NCBI GenBank assembly: GCA_049663345.1
Contig: JBATDG010000053.1
Span: forward strand, 1 to 64,000
Source of the DNA: SZUA-365 sp049663345
GTDB taxonomy: Bacteria > Bacteroidota > Ignavibacteria > SZUA-365
DNA length: 64,000 nt
Direction: 5' to 3'
Part shown: positions 27,833 through 36,958 of the stretch, one piece after another
Layout: each line of letters begins with the position of its first letter
Numbering within the stretch: the first letter of the stretch is position 1
Notes under the pieces: generated by a model
What the model was told of the DNA's origin: nothing
Database searches by the model: none
What the model saw: the letters and a program-made list of their open reading frames with translations, nothing else
Translations under genes and position numbers: made by a program

Positions 27833-28923
27833 ACATCCTTTCCTCCTTCCGCGATCCCGCCCGCGCGATGCCCATCATCGAGCGCATCCGCAGACGCAGG
27901 ACCGGACCCGTCACCATAATGGAATTCTGCGGCGGTCATACCGTCGCGATCTTCCGCAGCGGCATACGCTCGGTGATGCCGGACGATGTGCGGATGATTT
28001 CCGGACCCGGCTGTCCTGTATGCGTCACCTCCAACGCTGACCTCGACCGCGCCGTGGCACTCGCGAAAACGCCCGGAGTCATTCTCGCCACTTACGGCGA
28101 CATGCTCAAAGTGCCCGGCAGCGAGGAGTCGCTCGCGGAAGTGAAGGCGCAAGGCTACGCAGTGGAAATCGTCTACTCCACGCTCGACGCGCTGGCGCTG
28201 GCCGAAGAGCATCCCGATCGGGAAATCGTGTTCTTTGCTATCGGCTTCGAAACCACTTCCCCCGCCGCCGCCGCCGCTGTGCTGCAGGCTCGCACACGCG
28301 GACTCCGCAATTTCTCCATCTGTTCCGTCATGAAGCTGACCATTCCCGGTGCGCGTGCGCTGCTGGGTATGGGAGAAATCAAGGTGGACGCAGTGATTGG
28401 TCCGGGACACGTTTCGTCGATCATCGGTTCCGATGCCTGGCGCTTTCTGCCCGATGAATACGGAATTCCCGTTGCCATCAGCGGCTTCGAAACGCTCGAT
28501 CTGCTCGCGGCCACAGATGCGCTGCTGCAGATGATCGAGGAAGGCAAGCCTGATCTGGTGAACTGCTACAGCCGCATCGTCAAGCCCGGCGGCAATCAGA
28601 AAGCCTGGTCCGCGGTGCAGCAGGTGTTCGAACTGCGCAGCGCTTCGTGGCGCGGCTTCGGAGAAATTCCAGCAAGCGGACTCACCCTGCGTGAAGAATT
28701 CGCATCGTTCGATGCCGATCGCCGCTTCGACATTCACATCGAACCTGCTGCGGAACATCCCGCCTGCCGCTGCGGCGAAGTACTGCGCGGCGTGGCGATT
28801 CCCCCGGACTGCAAAGTGTTCGGCAGCGTCTGCACTCCTGAGCATCCGCTGGGTCCCTGCATGGTCTCGAGCGAAGGAAGCTGCGCGGCTTACTATCATT
28901 ATCAGCGGCACCATCTGCCGTGA
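27829..28923 (+). CDS. hypD: hydrogenase maturation protein HypD
   Basis: HypD is the iron-sulfur scaffold on which the Fe(CN)2CO cofactor is built. The 364 residues contain the conserved Cys motifs MEFCGGHTVAI near residue 31 and GPGCPVCVT near 60, and the C-terminal cluster Cys in HPACRCGEVLRG and GSVCTPEHPLGPCMVS. GFETTSPAAA near 138 is another family block. The start overlaps hypC by 4 bases. Confidence 0.96.
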   Translation: MNILSSFRDPARAMPIIERIRRRRTGPVTIMEFCGGHTVAIFRSGIRSVMPDDVRMISGPGCPVCVTSNADLDRAVALAKTPGVILATYGDMLKVPGSEESLAEVKAQGYAVEIVYSTLDALALAEEHPDREIVFFAIGFETTSPAAAAAVLQARTRGLRNFSICSVMKLTIPGARALLGMGEIKVDAVIGPGHVSSIIGSDAWRFLPDEYGIPVAISGFETLDLLAATDALLQMIEEGKPDLVNCYSRIVKPGGNQKAWSAVQQVFELRSASWRGFGEIPASGLTLREEFASFDADRRFDIHIEPAAEHPACRCGEVLRGVAIPPDCKVFGSVCTPEHPLGPCMVSSEGSCAAYYHYQRHHLP

Positions 28924-29047
28924 TCGTGGTATTCTCGCACCGTATTAGCCTGGCGGCGTGGTGCAAACATAAATCCAGCACTGCCGACTCCCCGGCTTTG
29001 CACGGCGACAGAAATTCCAGCAACAGCGCCACGCGCCAAGACAACGC

Positions 29048-30058
29048 ATGAAACACAAACAGATACTTCTTGCGCACGGCAGCGGCGGAAGCATGATGCA
29101 CGATCTGATTCGTGATCTCTTCCTCCCCGCCTTCGACAACCCCCTGCTGCGTCAGGGGAATGACCAGGCCGTGTTTGAAAATCCCGGCGGACGCATCGCC
29201 TTCACCACCGATTCGTATGTCGTGCACCCCGTGGTGTTTCCCGGAGGCACCATCGGCGAACTCGCCATTCACGGCACCATCAACGATCTCGCCATGGGCG
29301 GAGCGCAGCCCCTCGGACTCTCCGTCGGCATGATTCTCGAGGAAGGCCTCGACATGGAGCTACTTGAGAATATCGTTCAGCGCATGAAGCGCGCTGCGGA
29401 TGAAGCCGGCGTACCGATCGTCACCGGCGACACCAAGGTCGTCGAACGCGGCAGCTGCGACAAGATTTTCATCAACACTTCCGGCATCGGCATCGTCCCG
29501 GACGGCGTGCATATCGACGGCGCGGCGGCGCGACCGGGAGACGTTGTCATTATCTCCGGCAGCATCGGCGATCACGGCGTTGCTGTGATGTCCGAGCGCA
29601 AAGGTGTGAAATTCAGTACGCCGGTCGTCACCGACTCACAGCCGCTGCATCGGCTTGTCGCACGCATGCTGGAGGTGACAAAAGAAATTCACGTGCTCCG
29701 CGATCCCACCCGCGGCGGCGTTGCGACGACACTCAATGAAATCGCCGCGCAATCGCGCTGCGGCATCGAGATAGAAGAACAGCTTCTGCCGATTCCTCCG
29801 GCTGTCACCGGCGCCTGTGATCTGCTGGGATTGGATCCGCTGTATCTGGCAAACGAAGGAAAGCTTCTCGCCATTCTTCCGGAGAAGTATGCCAATACAA
29901 TCCTCGCGGCTATGCGTGCGATACCGGAAGGCGCCGGTGCCTGCCGCATCGGAAGCGTGGTAGCGGACATGCCCGGCGTCGTCCGGATGAAAACACCGAT
30001 CGGCGGCACGCGCATCGTCAACGTGCTCACCGGCGAAATGCTGCCGCGCATCTGCTGA
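29048..30058 (+). CDS. hypE: hydrogenase maturation protein HypE
   Basis: HypE dehydrates the C-terminal thiocarbamate to thiocyanate, the cyanide donor. It is an ATP-dependent AIR synthase-like enzyme of 336 residues. LLAHGSGGSMMHDLI at the N-terminus, INDLAMGGAQPLGLS near residue 82 and DPTRGGVATTLNEIA near 220 are family blocks. The protein ends in PRIC, the tail whose Cys receives the carbamoyl group. It is 124 bases after hypD; that gap shows no clear feature. Confidence 0.96.
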   Translation: MKHKQILLAHGSGGSMMHDLIRDLFLPAFDNPLLRQGNDQAVFENPGGRIAFTTDSYVVHPVVFPGGTIGELAIHGTINDLAMGGAQPLGLSVGMILEEGLDMELLENIVQRMKRAADEAGVPIVTGDTKVVERGSCDKIFINTSGIGIVPDGVHIDGAAARPGDVVIISGSIGDHGVAVMSERKGVKFSTPVVTDSQPLHRLVARMLEVTKEIHVLRDPTRGGVATTLNEIAAQSRCGIEIEEQLLPIPPAVTGACDLLGLDPLYLANEGKLLAILPEKYANTILAAMRAIPEGAGACRIGSVVADMPGVVRMKTPIGGTRIVNVLTGEMLPRIC

Positions 30059-30181
30059 AGTCGCCCCGGGGCCGGTGAAGGCGAGGCGGTGTCTGTCTGT
30101 CCAAGCTATACCGCATTTGCCCCGGACGAATTGACCTCTTTACTGCCGCAAAAACGATTCATAAAGAGATTCCGCAGTGCA

Positions 30182-30210
30182 TTGACAGACGGCCGTACTT
30201 TTTCTATTTT
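30182..30210 (+). promoter_or_regulatory. sigma70-type promoter upstream of the T9SS protein at 30318
   Basis: TTGACA at 30182-30187 and TATTTT at 30205-30210 are separated by exactly 17 bases. The predicted start near 30217 gives a 100-base leader. The region 30059-30181 between hypE and this site has no clear terminator. Confidence 0.6.
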
Positions 30211-30317
30211 TTATGTTTAGCCCTCATCCACAATTGATAAAATTTCCCCGGTTTCCACAATGCGGTGTGCACGCCACTGCGGGGCATCTTCTCACTCGCT
30301 CGGAGGTACTGATTTTT

Positions 30318-31670
30318 ATGAGAACGACAATGTTATTCCTGCTGACGCTGCTGCTTCCCGTGCTGTGTCTTGCACAGACGAGTGCAGTTGGTGCTGGGGG
30401 CGAGGGTCAGCAGCAGGACCCGCAGCTTTCGGTCTTTTCTCCGTTTGGACACCTCTCCACTGAAAACCTCGCGAAGCCGAATGCTGTCGCGTCGCCATTT
30501 CTCTGCCCCACCTTTCTGTACTATCAGAATGGAAGCAGCGCCACGTTCACCTACCACACAGAGAGTGTACCGACCTTCGACTGGGCGACAAAAGTCTCCA
30601 TCGCGCCAATTAATCCACCGGCATCTACGGCATGTACCGTTTGGGCGGTGAAGCTGGATTTCGAACTTCTGAACGCCAGCTTCACTTCGAAAGATACCAT
30701 TCGCATCTTCATTCGCGAGGCCTTCAGTCCGTATGCCGATATTTTCAAAACCTGGTTCATTGCTCGCACCGGACAGAATCAGGGTTTTTTCGAAATTGAT
30801 CCTCCGCCTGTGTTCCCATTCAACGTGTTCGCGCATGTCAGTGCATCGCAGGCCAGACACGACTATCTTATTGGCTTCTCGATAAAAGGCGACAGCGCGC
30901 ACAGCGTGAAATTCAAGTTCACCACGCCTTCTTTGAACAGCACTACACCGCGATCGTTCAGATTCGCTAACCGAACGAGTCTCGTCCCGGCCAGCAATGT
31001 CGTGGGACTAAGCGTCGATCAGGTGCTGGAAGCCCGCATCTGCTGCCAGTTCCCGATCCCGGTCGAGCTCTCCGCTTTCAACGCTATTGTTGAAAACGAT
31101 AAAGTGAATTTATTCTGGCGGACGGAGACGGAAACCAACAACTATAACTTCGAAGTACAGCGCGCACGAACTCCCGAAGGTCCGTGGGAGAGCCGCAGCT
31201 TTCTTCCGGGGCATGGGACCACCAACCTTCCTCAGGAATATCGCTATCGTGATCCTTTCTCCTTGTCTGATTTCGGTCCGAACGAAGCGCCCGTGTACTG
31301 GTATCGTCTGATTCAGCGGGATTATGACGGAACGGTCAACGACTTCACACCGATTCAGGTTCACGTCTCCGATATCGCCAGCGCGGGCTTCGAACTCAGC
31401 GCCGCGTTTCCGAACCCGCTCGCACTTTCGGTGAACGATCATGCCACCGTCCGCTATCGCGTCGCACAGGAAGGCAGCGTGCGCGTAAGCGTCCATGACA
31501 TGCTCGGACGCGAACTGGCCGTACTAGCGAATCAAGTCCACCCAGCCGGTGTTTACGAAACCGCCTGGTACCCCGATCGCTATGACGCCTCCCTTCGCAG
31601 CGGACAGTATTTCATCCGCATGCAGACAGGCTCATTCAACGGCGTGCAGAAATTGAGTATCGTGCGCTAA
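30318..31670 (+). CDS. secreted protein of unknown function with T9SS sorting domain
   Basis: A 450-residue exported protein. A ribosome binding site (GGAGGT at 30302-30307) supports the ATG at 30318, followed by a signal peptide (TMLFLLTLLLPVLCLAQT). Residues of about 60-250 form a beta-rich domain I do not recognise. Around residue 255, IPVELSAFNAIVENDKVNL opens the fibronectin-like segment often found before T9SS tails. The C-terminal 85 residues are a sorting domain (AAFPNPLALSVND, VHDMLGRELAVL, GQYFIRMQTGSF, KLSIVR). It is an independent transcription unit between hypE and dut; a hydrogenase link is not supported. Confidence 0.85.
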   Translation: MRTTMLFLLTLLLPVLCLAQTSAVGAGGEGQQQDPQLSVFSPFGHLSTENLAKPNAVASPFLCPTFLYYQNGSSATFTYHTESVPTFDWATKVSIAPINPPASTACTVWAVKLDFELLNASFTSKDTIRIFIREAFSPYADIFKTWFIARTGQNQGFFEIDPPPVFPFNVFAHVSASQARHDYLIGFSIKGDSAHSVKFKFTTPSLNSTTPRSFRFANRTSLVPASNVVGLSVDQVLEARICCQFPIPVELSAFNAIVENDKVNLFWRTETETNNYNFEVQRARTPEGPWESRSFLPGHGTTNLPQEYRYRDPFSLSDFGPNEAPVYWYRLIQRDYDGTVNDFTPIQVHVSDIASAGFELSAAFPNPLALSVNDHATVRYRVAQEGSVRVSVHDMLGRELAVLANQVHPAGVYETAWYPDRYDASLRSGQYFIRMQTGSFNGVQKLSIVR

Positions 31671-31762
31671 CCCGCACGCGGCATCGATTCGGGTAACGGA
31701 TTCCCTTTCGGGGCCAAAGACCCGGAAGCTGAAACCAGATACACGAATTCCACACTGAGGAT

Positions 31763-31778
31763 AGAATTCCGGAATTCT
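31763..31778. promoter_or_regulatory. perfect 16-base palindrome upstream of dut
   Basis: AGAATTCCGGAATTCT reads the same on both strands. It lies 12 bases before a terminator-like hairpin and 74 bases before the dut start. It could be an operator for a dimeric regulator or part of a transcript structure; no regulator can be named. Confidence 0.4.
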
Positions 31779-31789
31779 CCGTATTTTAA

Positions 31790-31832
31790 ATGGCTGTCAG
31801 GATCGCATTGCGACCGGCAGCCATATTTTTTT
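31790..31832 (+). terminator. intrinsic terminator between the T9SS gene and dut
   Basis: ATGGCTG and CAGCCAT close an imperfect hairpin with inner CGC/GCG pairing, followed by ATTTTTTT. It lies 120 bases after the upstream stop codon and 20 bases before the dut ATG, so it may act as a leader attenuator if transcription starts upstream. Confidence 0.65.
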
Positions 31833-31851
31833 CACGAGAAAGAACGCCTCC

Positions 31852-32313
31852 ATGACTCCAATCCGTGTCGAAGTGAAAGTCACCCGCCTGCAGCCGGGCT
31901 TTGAAGATATCCCCTTGCCGGAATATGCGACGGAACTCGCAGCGGGAGTCGACCTCCGCGCGGCGCTTACCGAAACGCTGGAATTGAATCCGGGCGACAT
32001 TATCGCCGTGCCGACAAATCTGGCTATTGAGCTGCCTCCGCAATACGAGGCGCAGATTCGTCCCCGCAGCGGACTCGCCCTGAAACACGGCATCATTCTT
32101 CCGAACAGTCCGGGTACGATCGACGCGGATTATCGCGGCGAAATCAAGGTCATCATGTCGAATATCGGCAAGGCCCCATATCTCATCGAGCGCGGCGAAC
32201 GCATCGCCCAGCTGGTCATCGCTCCCGTCACGCATGTGCAGTGGCTGGAGTCCACTGACCTGAACGAAACGGACCGCGGCAGCGGCGGCTTCGGCCACAG
32301 CGGAAGACAGTAA
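31852..32313 (+). CDS. dut: deoxyuridine 5'-triphosphate nucleotidohydrolase (dUTPase)
   Basis: Dut hydrolyses dUTP to dUMP and pyrophosphate, keeping uracil out of DNA and supplying thymidylate synthesis. The trimeric-dUTPase motifs are in order in 153 residues: AGVDLRA (motif 1, near 31), PRSGLALKHG (motif 2, near 72), NSPGTIDADYRGEIKV (motif 3, near 85), RIAQLVI (motif 4, near 118) and RGSGGFGHSGR (motif 5, C-terminal). Length is normal. Confidence 0.96.
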   Translation: MTPIRVEVKVTRLQPGFEDIPLPEYATELAAGVDLRAALTETLELNPGDIIAVPTNLAIELPPQYEAQIRPRSGLALKHGIILPNSPGTIDADYRGEIKVIMSNIGKAPYLIERGERIAQLVIAPVTHVQWLESTDLNETDRGSGGFGHSGRQ

Positions 32314-32357
32314 CCCCTGAACATCACGCACCTTGTCACTAAAAGACGGCTACAGTA

Positions 32358-33068
32358 ATGAACGACAGTCTCTGGCTTTTGAGCGGCACAGCCGCAAGCC
32401 TCGGTTTTATTCACACCGTGATCGGTCCCGACCATTACCTGCCCTTCATCATGATGGGACAGGCACAGAAATGGTCGCGCACCAAGACCATGTGGATCAC
32501 CTTCCTTTGCGGAATCGGGCACGTTGCGAGCAGCGTTGTGCTCGGCTTCGTTGGCATCGCACTTGGCGTGGCCCTGCATCGCCTGGAATTAATTGAAAGT
32601 GTCCGCGGCGAATTCGCTGCCTGGGCGCTTATCACTTTCGGCCTTCTTTACGCGATCTGGGGAGTGCGCGTTGCGCTCAAGGACAAGGCGCACGAACATC
32701 ACCACGCACACGAAGACGGCACGGAACACACGCATCATCACACGCATGTGCTCTCGGGTGCGGCGCATCGCCGCAGCCATCATCGCGTCATGACCACCTG
32801 GGCGCTGTTCACGGTTTTCGTGCTGGGTCCCTGCGAACCGCTGATTCCCCTGCTCATGTTTCCGGCCGCCCAGGAAAGCACCTTCGGCATCGTGATCGTT
32901 TCGTCGGTGTTCGGGATCACAACCATTTCTACCATGATGGGAATGGTGCTGCTGGTTTCCGCCGGAATGCATCGTCTCCCCATGAAAAGCATCGAGCGGT
33001 GGACGCACGCCCTCGCAGGCGGCATCATCGCCAGTTCCGGATTCGCGATACAGTTCTTAGGTCTGTAG
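32358..33068 (+). CDS. NicO/UreH-like nickel-cobalt transport membrane protein
   Basis: A 236-residue integral membrane protein with about six helices. HTVIGPDHYLPFIMMGQAQKW near the N-terminus and CGIGHVASSVVLG in the next helix resemble the His/Asp-containing metal-selectivity motifs of NicO/RcnA/UreH transporters. A cytoplasmic or periplasmic loop near residues 115-140 is rich in His (EHHHAHEDGTEHTHHHTH), which fits Ni or Co binding. The last helices carry VLGPCEPLIPLLMFPA. It lies between the two hyp groups, so nickel supply for hydrogenase is the natural inference. Direction of transport (uptake or efflux) cannot be read from sequence. Confidence 0.8.
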   Translation: MNDSLWLLSGTAASLGFIHTVIGPDHYLPFIMMGQAQKWSRTKTMWITFLCGIGHVASSVVLGFVGIALGVALHRLELIESVRGEFAAWALITFGLLYAIWGVRVALKDKAHEHHHAHEDGTEHTHHHTHVLSGAAHRRSHHRVMTTWALFTVFVLGPCEPLIPLLMFPAAQESTFGIVIVSSVFGITTISTMMGMVLLVSAGMHRLPMKSIERWTHALAGGIIASSGFAIQFLGL

Positions 33069-33092
33069 AGAAATCATGTCCCCCGATCTGAA

Positions 33093-34373
33093 ATGAACGG
33101 CCCGTTTCGCCTGCATGCGGCGCTTCTGACGCCCCTCGGCAAAGAGCGCATGGATTGGCACCCTCAAGGGGCGATCGTCGTCGACGAAGGCGGACAGATC
33201 GCCTGGCGCGGTGACGAGACCCGGCTCCCGGATTCATTTCTCCCGCTCCCTGAGCTTCGCTCGCCTCACGTCCTGCTTCCCGGACTGATCGACGCCCATG
33301 TGCATCTACCGCAGCTGGACTGCCGGGGGAAATTCGGCGCTTCCCTGCTCGAGTGGCTCGACCGCTTCATCTATCCCGAAGAGATGCGCTTCGCTGAAGC
33401 GGCCGTTGCGAGGGATGTATCCCGCCGCTTCTACAGCGCCCTGATCGCCGCCGGTACGACCACCGCCATGGTCTACGCCACTGTTCATGAGCGCGCGACG
33501 ACTATCGCCTTCGAGGAAGCTGAACGTGCGGGATTGCGCATCATTCTCGGGAAGGTGCTCATGGATCGCGAAGCCCCTGCGGCGCTGCTCGAAGCTGCCG
33601 ATGCCGGACTCGCAGCCACCGAACGCCTCATCGAGCGCTGGCATCGGAAAACCCCGCGCCTCTGGTATGCCGTCACTCCGCGCTTCGCGCTGTCCTGCAC
33701 TCCGCAGCTGCTTTCCGGAGCGGGAGACCTCGCTCGGCGGCATGACACATACATCCAGACGCATTGCAACGAATCGGTTGGCGAAATCACACGCGTGCGC
33801 GAACTGTTCCCCGAAGCTGCGCATTATACCGACGTGTACGAAGCGGCGGGACTTCTCACTTCCCGCACGGTATTGGGACACAACATTCACACCGACGCCG
33901 AACAGCTGTCGCGCCTGCATACGCATGAGTGCGTAGTGGCGCATTGTCCGGATTCCAATCTCTTTCTCGGCAGCGGACGCTTCCCCATCGAACTGCATGA
34001 AGAGCACGGTGTGCCCTTCGCCCTTGGGAGCGATGTGGGCGCCGGCACCACCCTCAGCATGTTCCACATCATGCATGCCATGAGCCACGTGCAGGCGCGG
34101 AGTCTGCATCCCTTCCAGCCGCTGTATTACGCGACACTTGGCGGCGCTGCGGCGCTGGGACTGCAGGAAAGCATCGGAAGTCTGGATGTGGGGAAAGAGG
34201 CCGACATGATCGAGGTAGAAATAGAGCAGAACTTCTGTCGGGGTAAGCGGCTGCAGGATTTATCCGCACAGGAAATCGCTTCAGTGCTCGTCTATCGCAG
34301 CGCAAACCAGCGTGTCGGCAGAGTATGGGTGGGTGGTGAGATTGTGCGGAGCAGTGAACCCCTGGAATCTTAG
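33093..34373 (+). CDS. guanine deaminase-like amidohydrolase
   Basis: A metal-dependent amidohydrolase of 426 residues, closest in motif pattern to guanine deaminase (guanine to xanthine). LLPGLIDAHVHLPQ near residue 62 gives the HxH ligands, THCNES near 228 the next His, LGHNIHTD near 268 another, and ALGSDVGAGTTLSM near 310 the metal Asp. YTDVYEAAGLLTSRTVLGHN matches the guanine deaminase region before the fourth ligand. The neighbours (dut upstream, a Ni transporter, hyp genes) do not form a purine pathway, so substrate is a family-based inference. Related deaminases are possible. Confidence 0.8.
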   Translation: MNGPFRLHAALLTPLGKERMDWHPQGAIVVDEGGQIAWRGDETRLPDSFLPLPELRSPHVLLPGLIDAHVHLPQLDCRGKFGASLLEWLDRFIYPEEMRFAEAAVARDVSRRFYSALIAAGTTTAMVYATVHERATTIAFEEAERAGLRIILGKVLMDREAPAALLEAADAGLAATERLIERWHRKTPRLWYAVTPRFALSCTPQLLSGAGDLARRHDTYIQTHCNESVGEITRVRELFPEAAHYTDVYEAAGLLTSRTVLGHNIHTDAEQLSRLHTHECVVAHCPDSNLFLGSGRFPIELHEEHGVPFALGSDVGAGTTLSMFHIMHAMSHVQARSLHPFQPLYYATLGGAAALGLQESIGSLDVGKEADMIEVEIEQNFCRGKRLQDLSAQEIASVLVYRSANQRVGRVWVGGEIVRSSEPLES

Positions 34374-34460
34374 CGTCCGCCTGCGCCACGCGATGGACCA
34401 ACGCCGCGCCTCCCATCGGCAGCACCCCGCTGCCCGATAATTAAAAGCGCCGGAAGAAAA

Positions 34461-35441
34461 CTACTTCACCTGCTCTCTCAGCCAGGTAAGCCACTGCTCG
34501 AATCCCTCGCCCGACTTCACTGAGAGTTCGATGAATGTCAGGTGATGATTAACCTGCAGCGCGTACTCGCGCGCCTTCGGAAGGTCGTAATCGAGATAGG
34601 GAAGCAGGTCCGTCTTGGTGATCACGCAGATATCGGAACTGCGGAACATGTTCGGATATTTCAGCGGCTTGTCTTCACCCTCAGTCACGCTCATGATCAC
34701 CACGCGCTTCGCCTCACCGAGATCGAAGAGCGAGGGACACACGAGATTGCCTACATTCTCGATCATCAGCAGCGTGCCGTCCGCGGGATTGAGTTCACGG
34801 AATGCGCGATGCACCATGTCGGCGTCGAGATGGCAGCCGTTGCCGGTGTTGACCTGCACCACCGGAGCGCCGGCCTGCTGAATGCGGTTGGCGTCGTTCA
34901 TCGTCTGCTGATCGCCTTCGATCACCGCCATGGGAATCTGTCCGCCGAGTTCACGGATCGTGCGTTCGAGAAGGCTCGTTTTTCCTGATCCAGGACTGCT
35001 CACCAGGTTCAGTGCCAGAATGCCTTTCGCTTCGAACCACCCCCGATTGCGCTGGGCTAGCAGATTATTTTTCTGCAGAATATCCGTCTCCACCGTCACA
35101 CTGTGCGTGCTGTGACCGTGTTCATGCTCCTGTGCATCTCCGCTGGCATGACTGTGATCATGCGCTTCGGAGTGACCGTGTCCCTGCGCATGATCATGTT
35201 CATGGCTATGCGTCGAACCTCCGGCGTGGGTATGTTCGTGATCATGATGCTCTGCGTGTCCATGCGAATGCGTTGTGCCGTCGGCGTGGGTATGTTCGTG
35301 TCCATGATGATTCGTGGGTCCATGGGCATGCGTTGTGCCATCGGCGTGGGTATGTTCGAACCCATGGGAGTCGTGCTCGCTTCCGGGCTTCCGTATTGTT
35401 ACCGCATCATCGGGCTGAGTACAGCCGCAGGTATCACACAT
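34461..35441 (-). CDS. hypB: hydrogenase nickel-insertion GTPase HypB with long His-rich N-terminus
   Basis: HypB is the GTPase that inserts nickel with HypA. The N-terminus MCDTCGC matches the high-affinity Ni-binding CxxCGC motif of E. coli-type HypB. Residues of about 23-112 hold 32 histidines, built on EHTHADGTTH-type repeats. Three DNA copies with an exact 60-base period (35211, 35271, 35331) show recent tandem duplication. The GTPase domain has SSPGSGKTSLLE near residue 147, EGDQQT, the metal-site NTGNGCHLD, and TKTD near 280. Length 326 is longer than most HypB because of the His region, which could store nickel. An AGGA site lies before the ATG. It follows hypA by 15 bases. Confidence 0.96.
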   Translation of the reverse strand: MCDTCGCTQPDDAVTIRKPGSEHDSHGFEHTHADGTTHAHGPTNHHGHEHTHADGTTHSHGHAEHHDHEHTHAGGSTHSHEHDHAQGHGHSEAHDHSHASGDAQEHEHGHSTHSVTVETDILQKNNLLAQRNRGWFEAKGILALNLVSSPGSGKTSLLERTIRELGGQIPMAVIEGDQQTMNDANRIQQAGAPVVQVNTGNGCHLDADMVHRAFRELNPADGTLLMIENVGNLVCPSLFDLGEAKRVVIMSVTEGEDKPLKYPNMFRSSDICVITKTDLLPYLDYDLPKAREYALQVNHHLTFIELSVKSGEGFEQWLTWLREQVK

Positions 35442-35456
35442 GACAATTCCTCAGAC

Positions 35457-35801
35457 TCATTCTTGTACAAGTAAAGTTTTTACACGCATTTCCTCGCCCT
35501 GCAGAGTGATATTGTCGAAGCTCCCGCAGGAAGTACAGGGCTGAAAAAAATCGTTCGCGTCGAATTCTACGCTGCAGGAATCGCAGCGCAGACGTCCCTG
35601 AACTGTGAGGATGCGAACTTCAGCATTCTGCAAGGGGGTATTTTTCGTGGCCGAATCCATGGCGAAGGTCAGCGCATCGATCTCGATTCCAGCGAGCGTG
35701 CCGATCTCCAGTTCGATCTCCTTTACGGAGGAGCCGCCGTCCGCACGCAGATGCGCGACGGCGATTTCAACTATATTTTCAGCTATGGAGAGTTCGTGCA
35801 T
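35457..35801 (-). CDS. hypA: hydrogenase nickel incorporation protein HypA
   Basis: HypA delivers nickel to the hydrogenase large subunit with HypB. The N-terminus MHELSIAENIV contains the Ni ligand His2. The zinc site is formed by CDSC near residue 73 and CTSC near 89. Length 114 is typical. It is first in a hypA-hypB operon that is convergent with the dut-to-guaD side. Confidence 0.96.
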   Translation of the reverse strand: MHELSIAENIVEIAVAHLRADGGSSVKEIELEIGTLAGIEIDALTFAMDSATKNTPLQNAEVRILTVQGRLRCDSCSVEFDANDFFQPCTSCGSFDNITLQGEEMRVKTLLVQE

Positions 35802-36049
35802 TCAAATTCAGGTGCAATTCTTACAAATCATATAAAGATACGAAAATCGTTCTTTTTCCGCACCCCAATTGGATTGCCCCACCTGTTTCCTGCGGCCTCA
35901 AAAACACATCTTACTTAGGCGGTTGTCGGCGAGATCCATTGCCTCAAAATTTGATATTACTTTGAGCATTGATTTTCAGAGGTTGGTAATCATCTCTGAC
36001 TGTCATATAGCCACGCTCTCAGGTTTTCACCTTTTCGCTACATTGCAGA

Positions 36050-36958
36050 ATGAAATCTTCGCGTCTCATCGATGTCCGCGTCCATCTCGCCCTGCTGTTT
36101 GTACAGATCAGCTTCGGGGGATTCAGCGTATTCGGAAAGTACGTGCTGGGGCATGTGTCGCCACTATCCCTGGCTGCCATGCGCATCCTTTTCGCCGGCC
36201 CCCTCCTGATGCTGCTGGCGCTGCGCTTTGATCGCGTGCGACCGAAGGGGCGGGACTTTCTCACGCTCGCCGGACTCGGCTTCTTCGGCGTCTTTCTCAA
36301 TCAGCTGCTCTTCATCACCGGGCTTGATTACACGACGGCCGTCAATGCGTCCATTCTCATGCCCTCTATTCCGGTCTTCACTGTCGCCGTTGCGATGGCC
36401 ATGGGCATTGAGCGGATCACCTGGCGACGCAGCTTTGGCATCGGACTTGCCGTGGCCGGTGCTATGATCATGCTGCGCGTGACCCGCTTTTCGCTTGCGG
36501 AAGACACCGTGATCGGCAACATCCTGATTCTCGTGAACTGCCTCAGCTACTCGATTTTTCTTGTGCGCGCGCGTCCCGTACTGCTGCGCATTCCTCCACT
36601 CACCGTGATTGCCTGGACCTTCGTCTTCGGAGGCGCGGGAGTGCTGATCGTTTCCGCTCCGGATCTTCTCCGCACGCCATTCTCCACACTGCCCCCGCTT
36701 GCGTGGACCGGCATCGCCTACGTCGTCATTTTTCCGACGCTGATCAATTATCTGCTGAACACCTGGGCGATCAAGCGATCGTCTTCCACCCTCGTGGCGA
36801 CGTACACAACGCTCCAGCCCGTCGTCGCCACCACGCTGGCAGTGTTCCTCCTCGGCGAGCATTTTGGGTTACGCGAGCTTCTCGGATTCTTGCTCATCGT
36901 GTCGGGATTGCTCTGGATTACGAGAGAATCTGCTGGTAATAAAATGGCTGATAGCTGA
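36050..36958 (+). CDS. EamA/DMT-family transporter
   Basis: A 302-residue inner-membrane protein with about ten helices in two EamA repeats, typical of the drug/metabolite transporter superfamily. The first repeat includes FGKYVLGHVSPLSLAAMRIL near residue 27, and the second has STLVATYTTLQPVVATTLAV near 250 with LLGEHFGLRELLGFLLIVSG at the end. Substrate cannot be inferred. The last codons (KMADS) and the stop at 36956-36958 fall inside the first units of a 7-base array, so the natural C-terminus may have been altered by that array. Confidence 0.88.
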   Translation: MKSSRLIDVRVHLALLFVQISFGGFSVFGKYVLGHVSPLSLAAMRILFAGPLLMLLALRFDRVRPKGRDFLTLAGLGFFGVFLNQLLFITGLDYTTAVNASILMPSIPVFTVAVAMAMGIERITWRRSFGIGLAVAGAMIMLRVTRFSLAEDTVIGNILILVNCLSYSIFLVRARPVLLRIPPLTVIAWTFVFGGAGVLIVSAPDLLRTPFSTLPPLAWTGIAYVVIFPTLINYLLNTWAIKRSSSTLVATYTTLQPVVATTLAVFLLGEHFGLRELLGFLLIVSGLLWITRESAGNKMADS

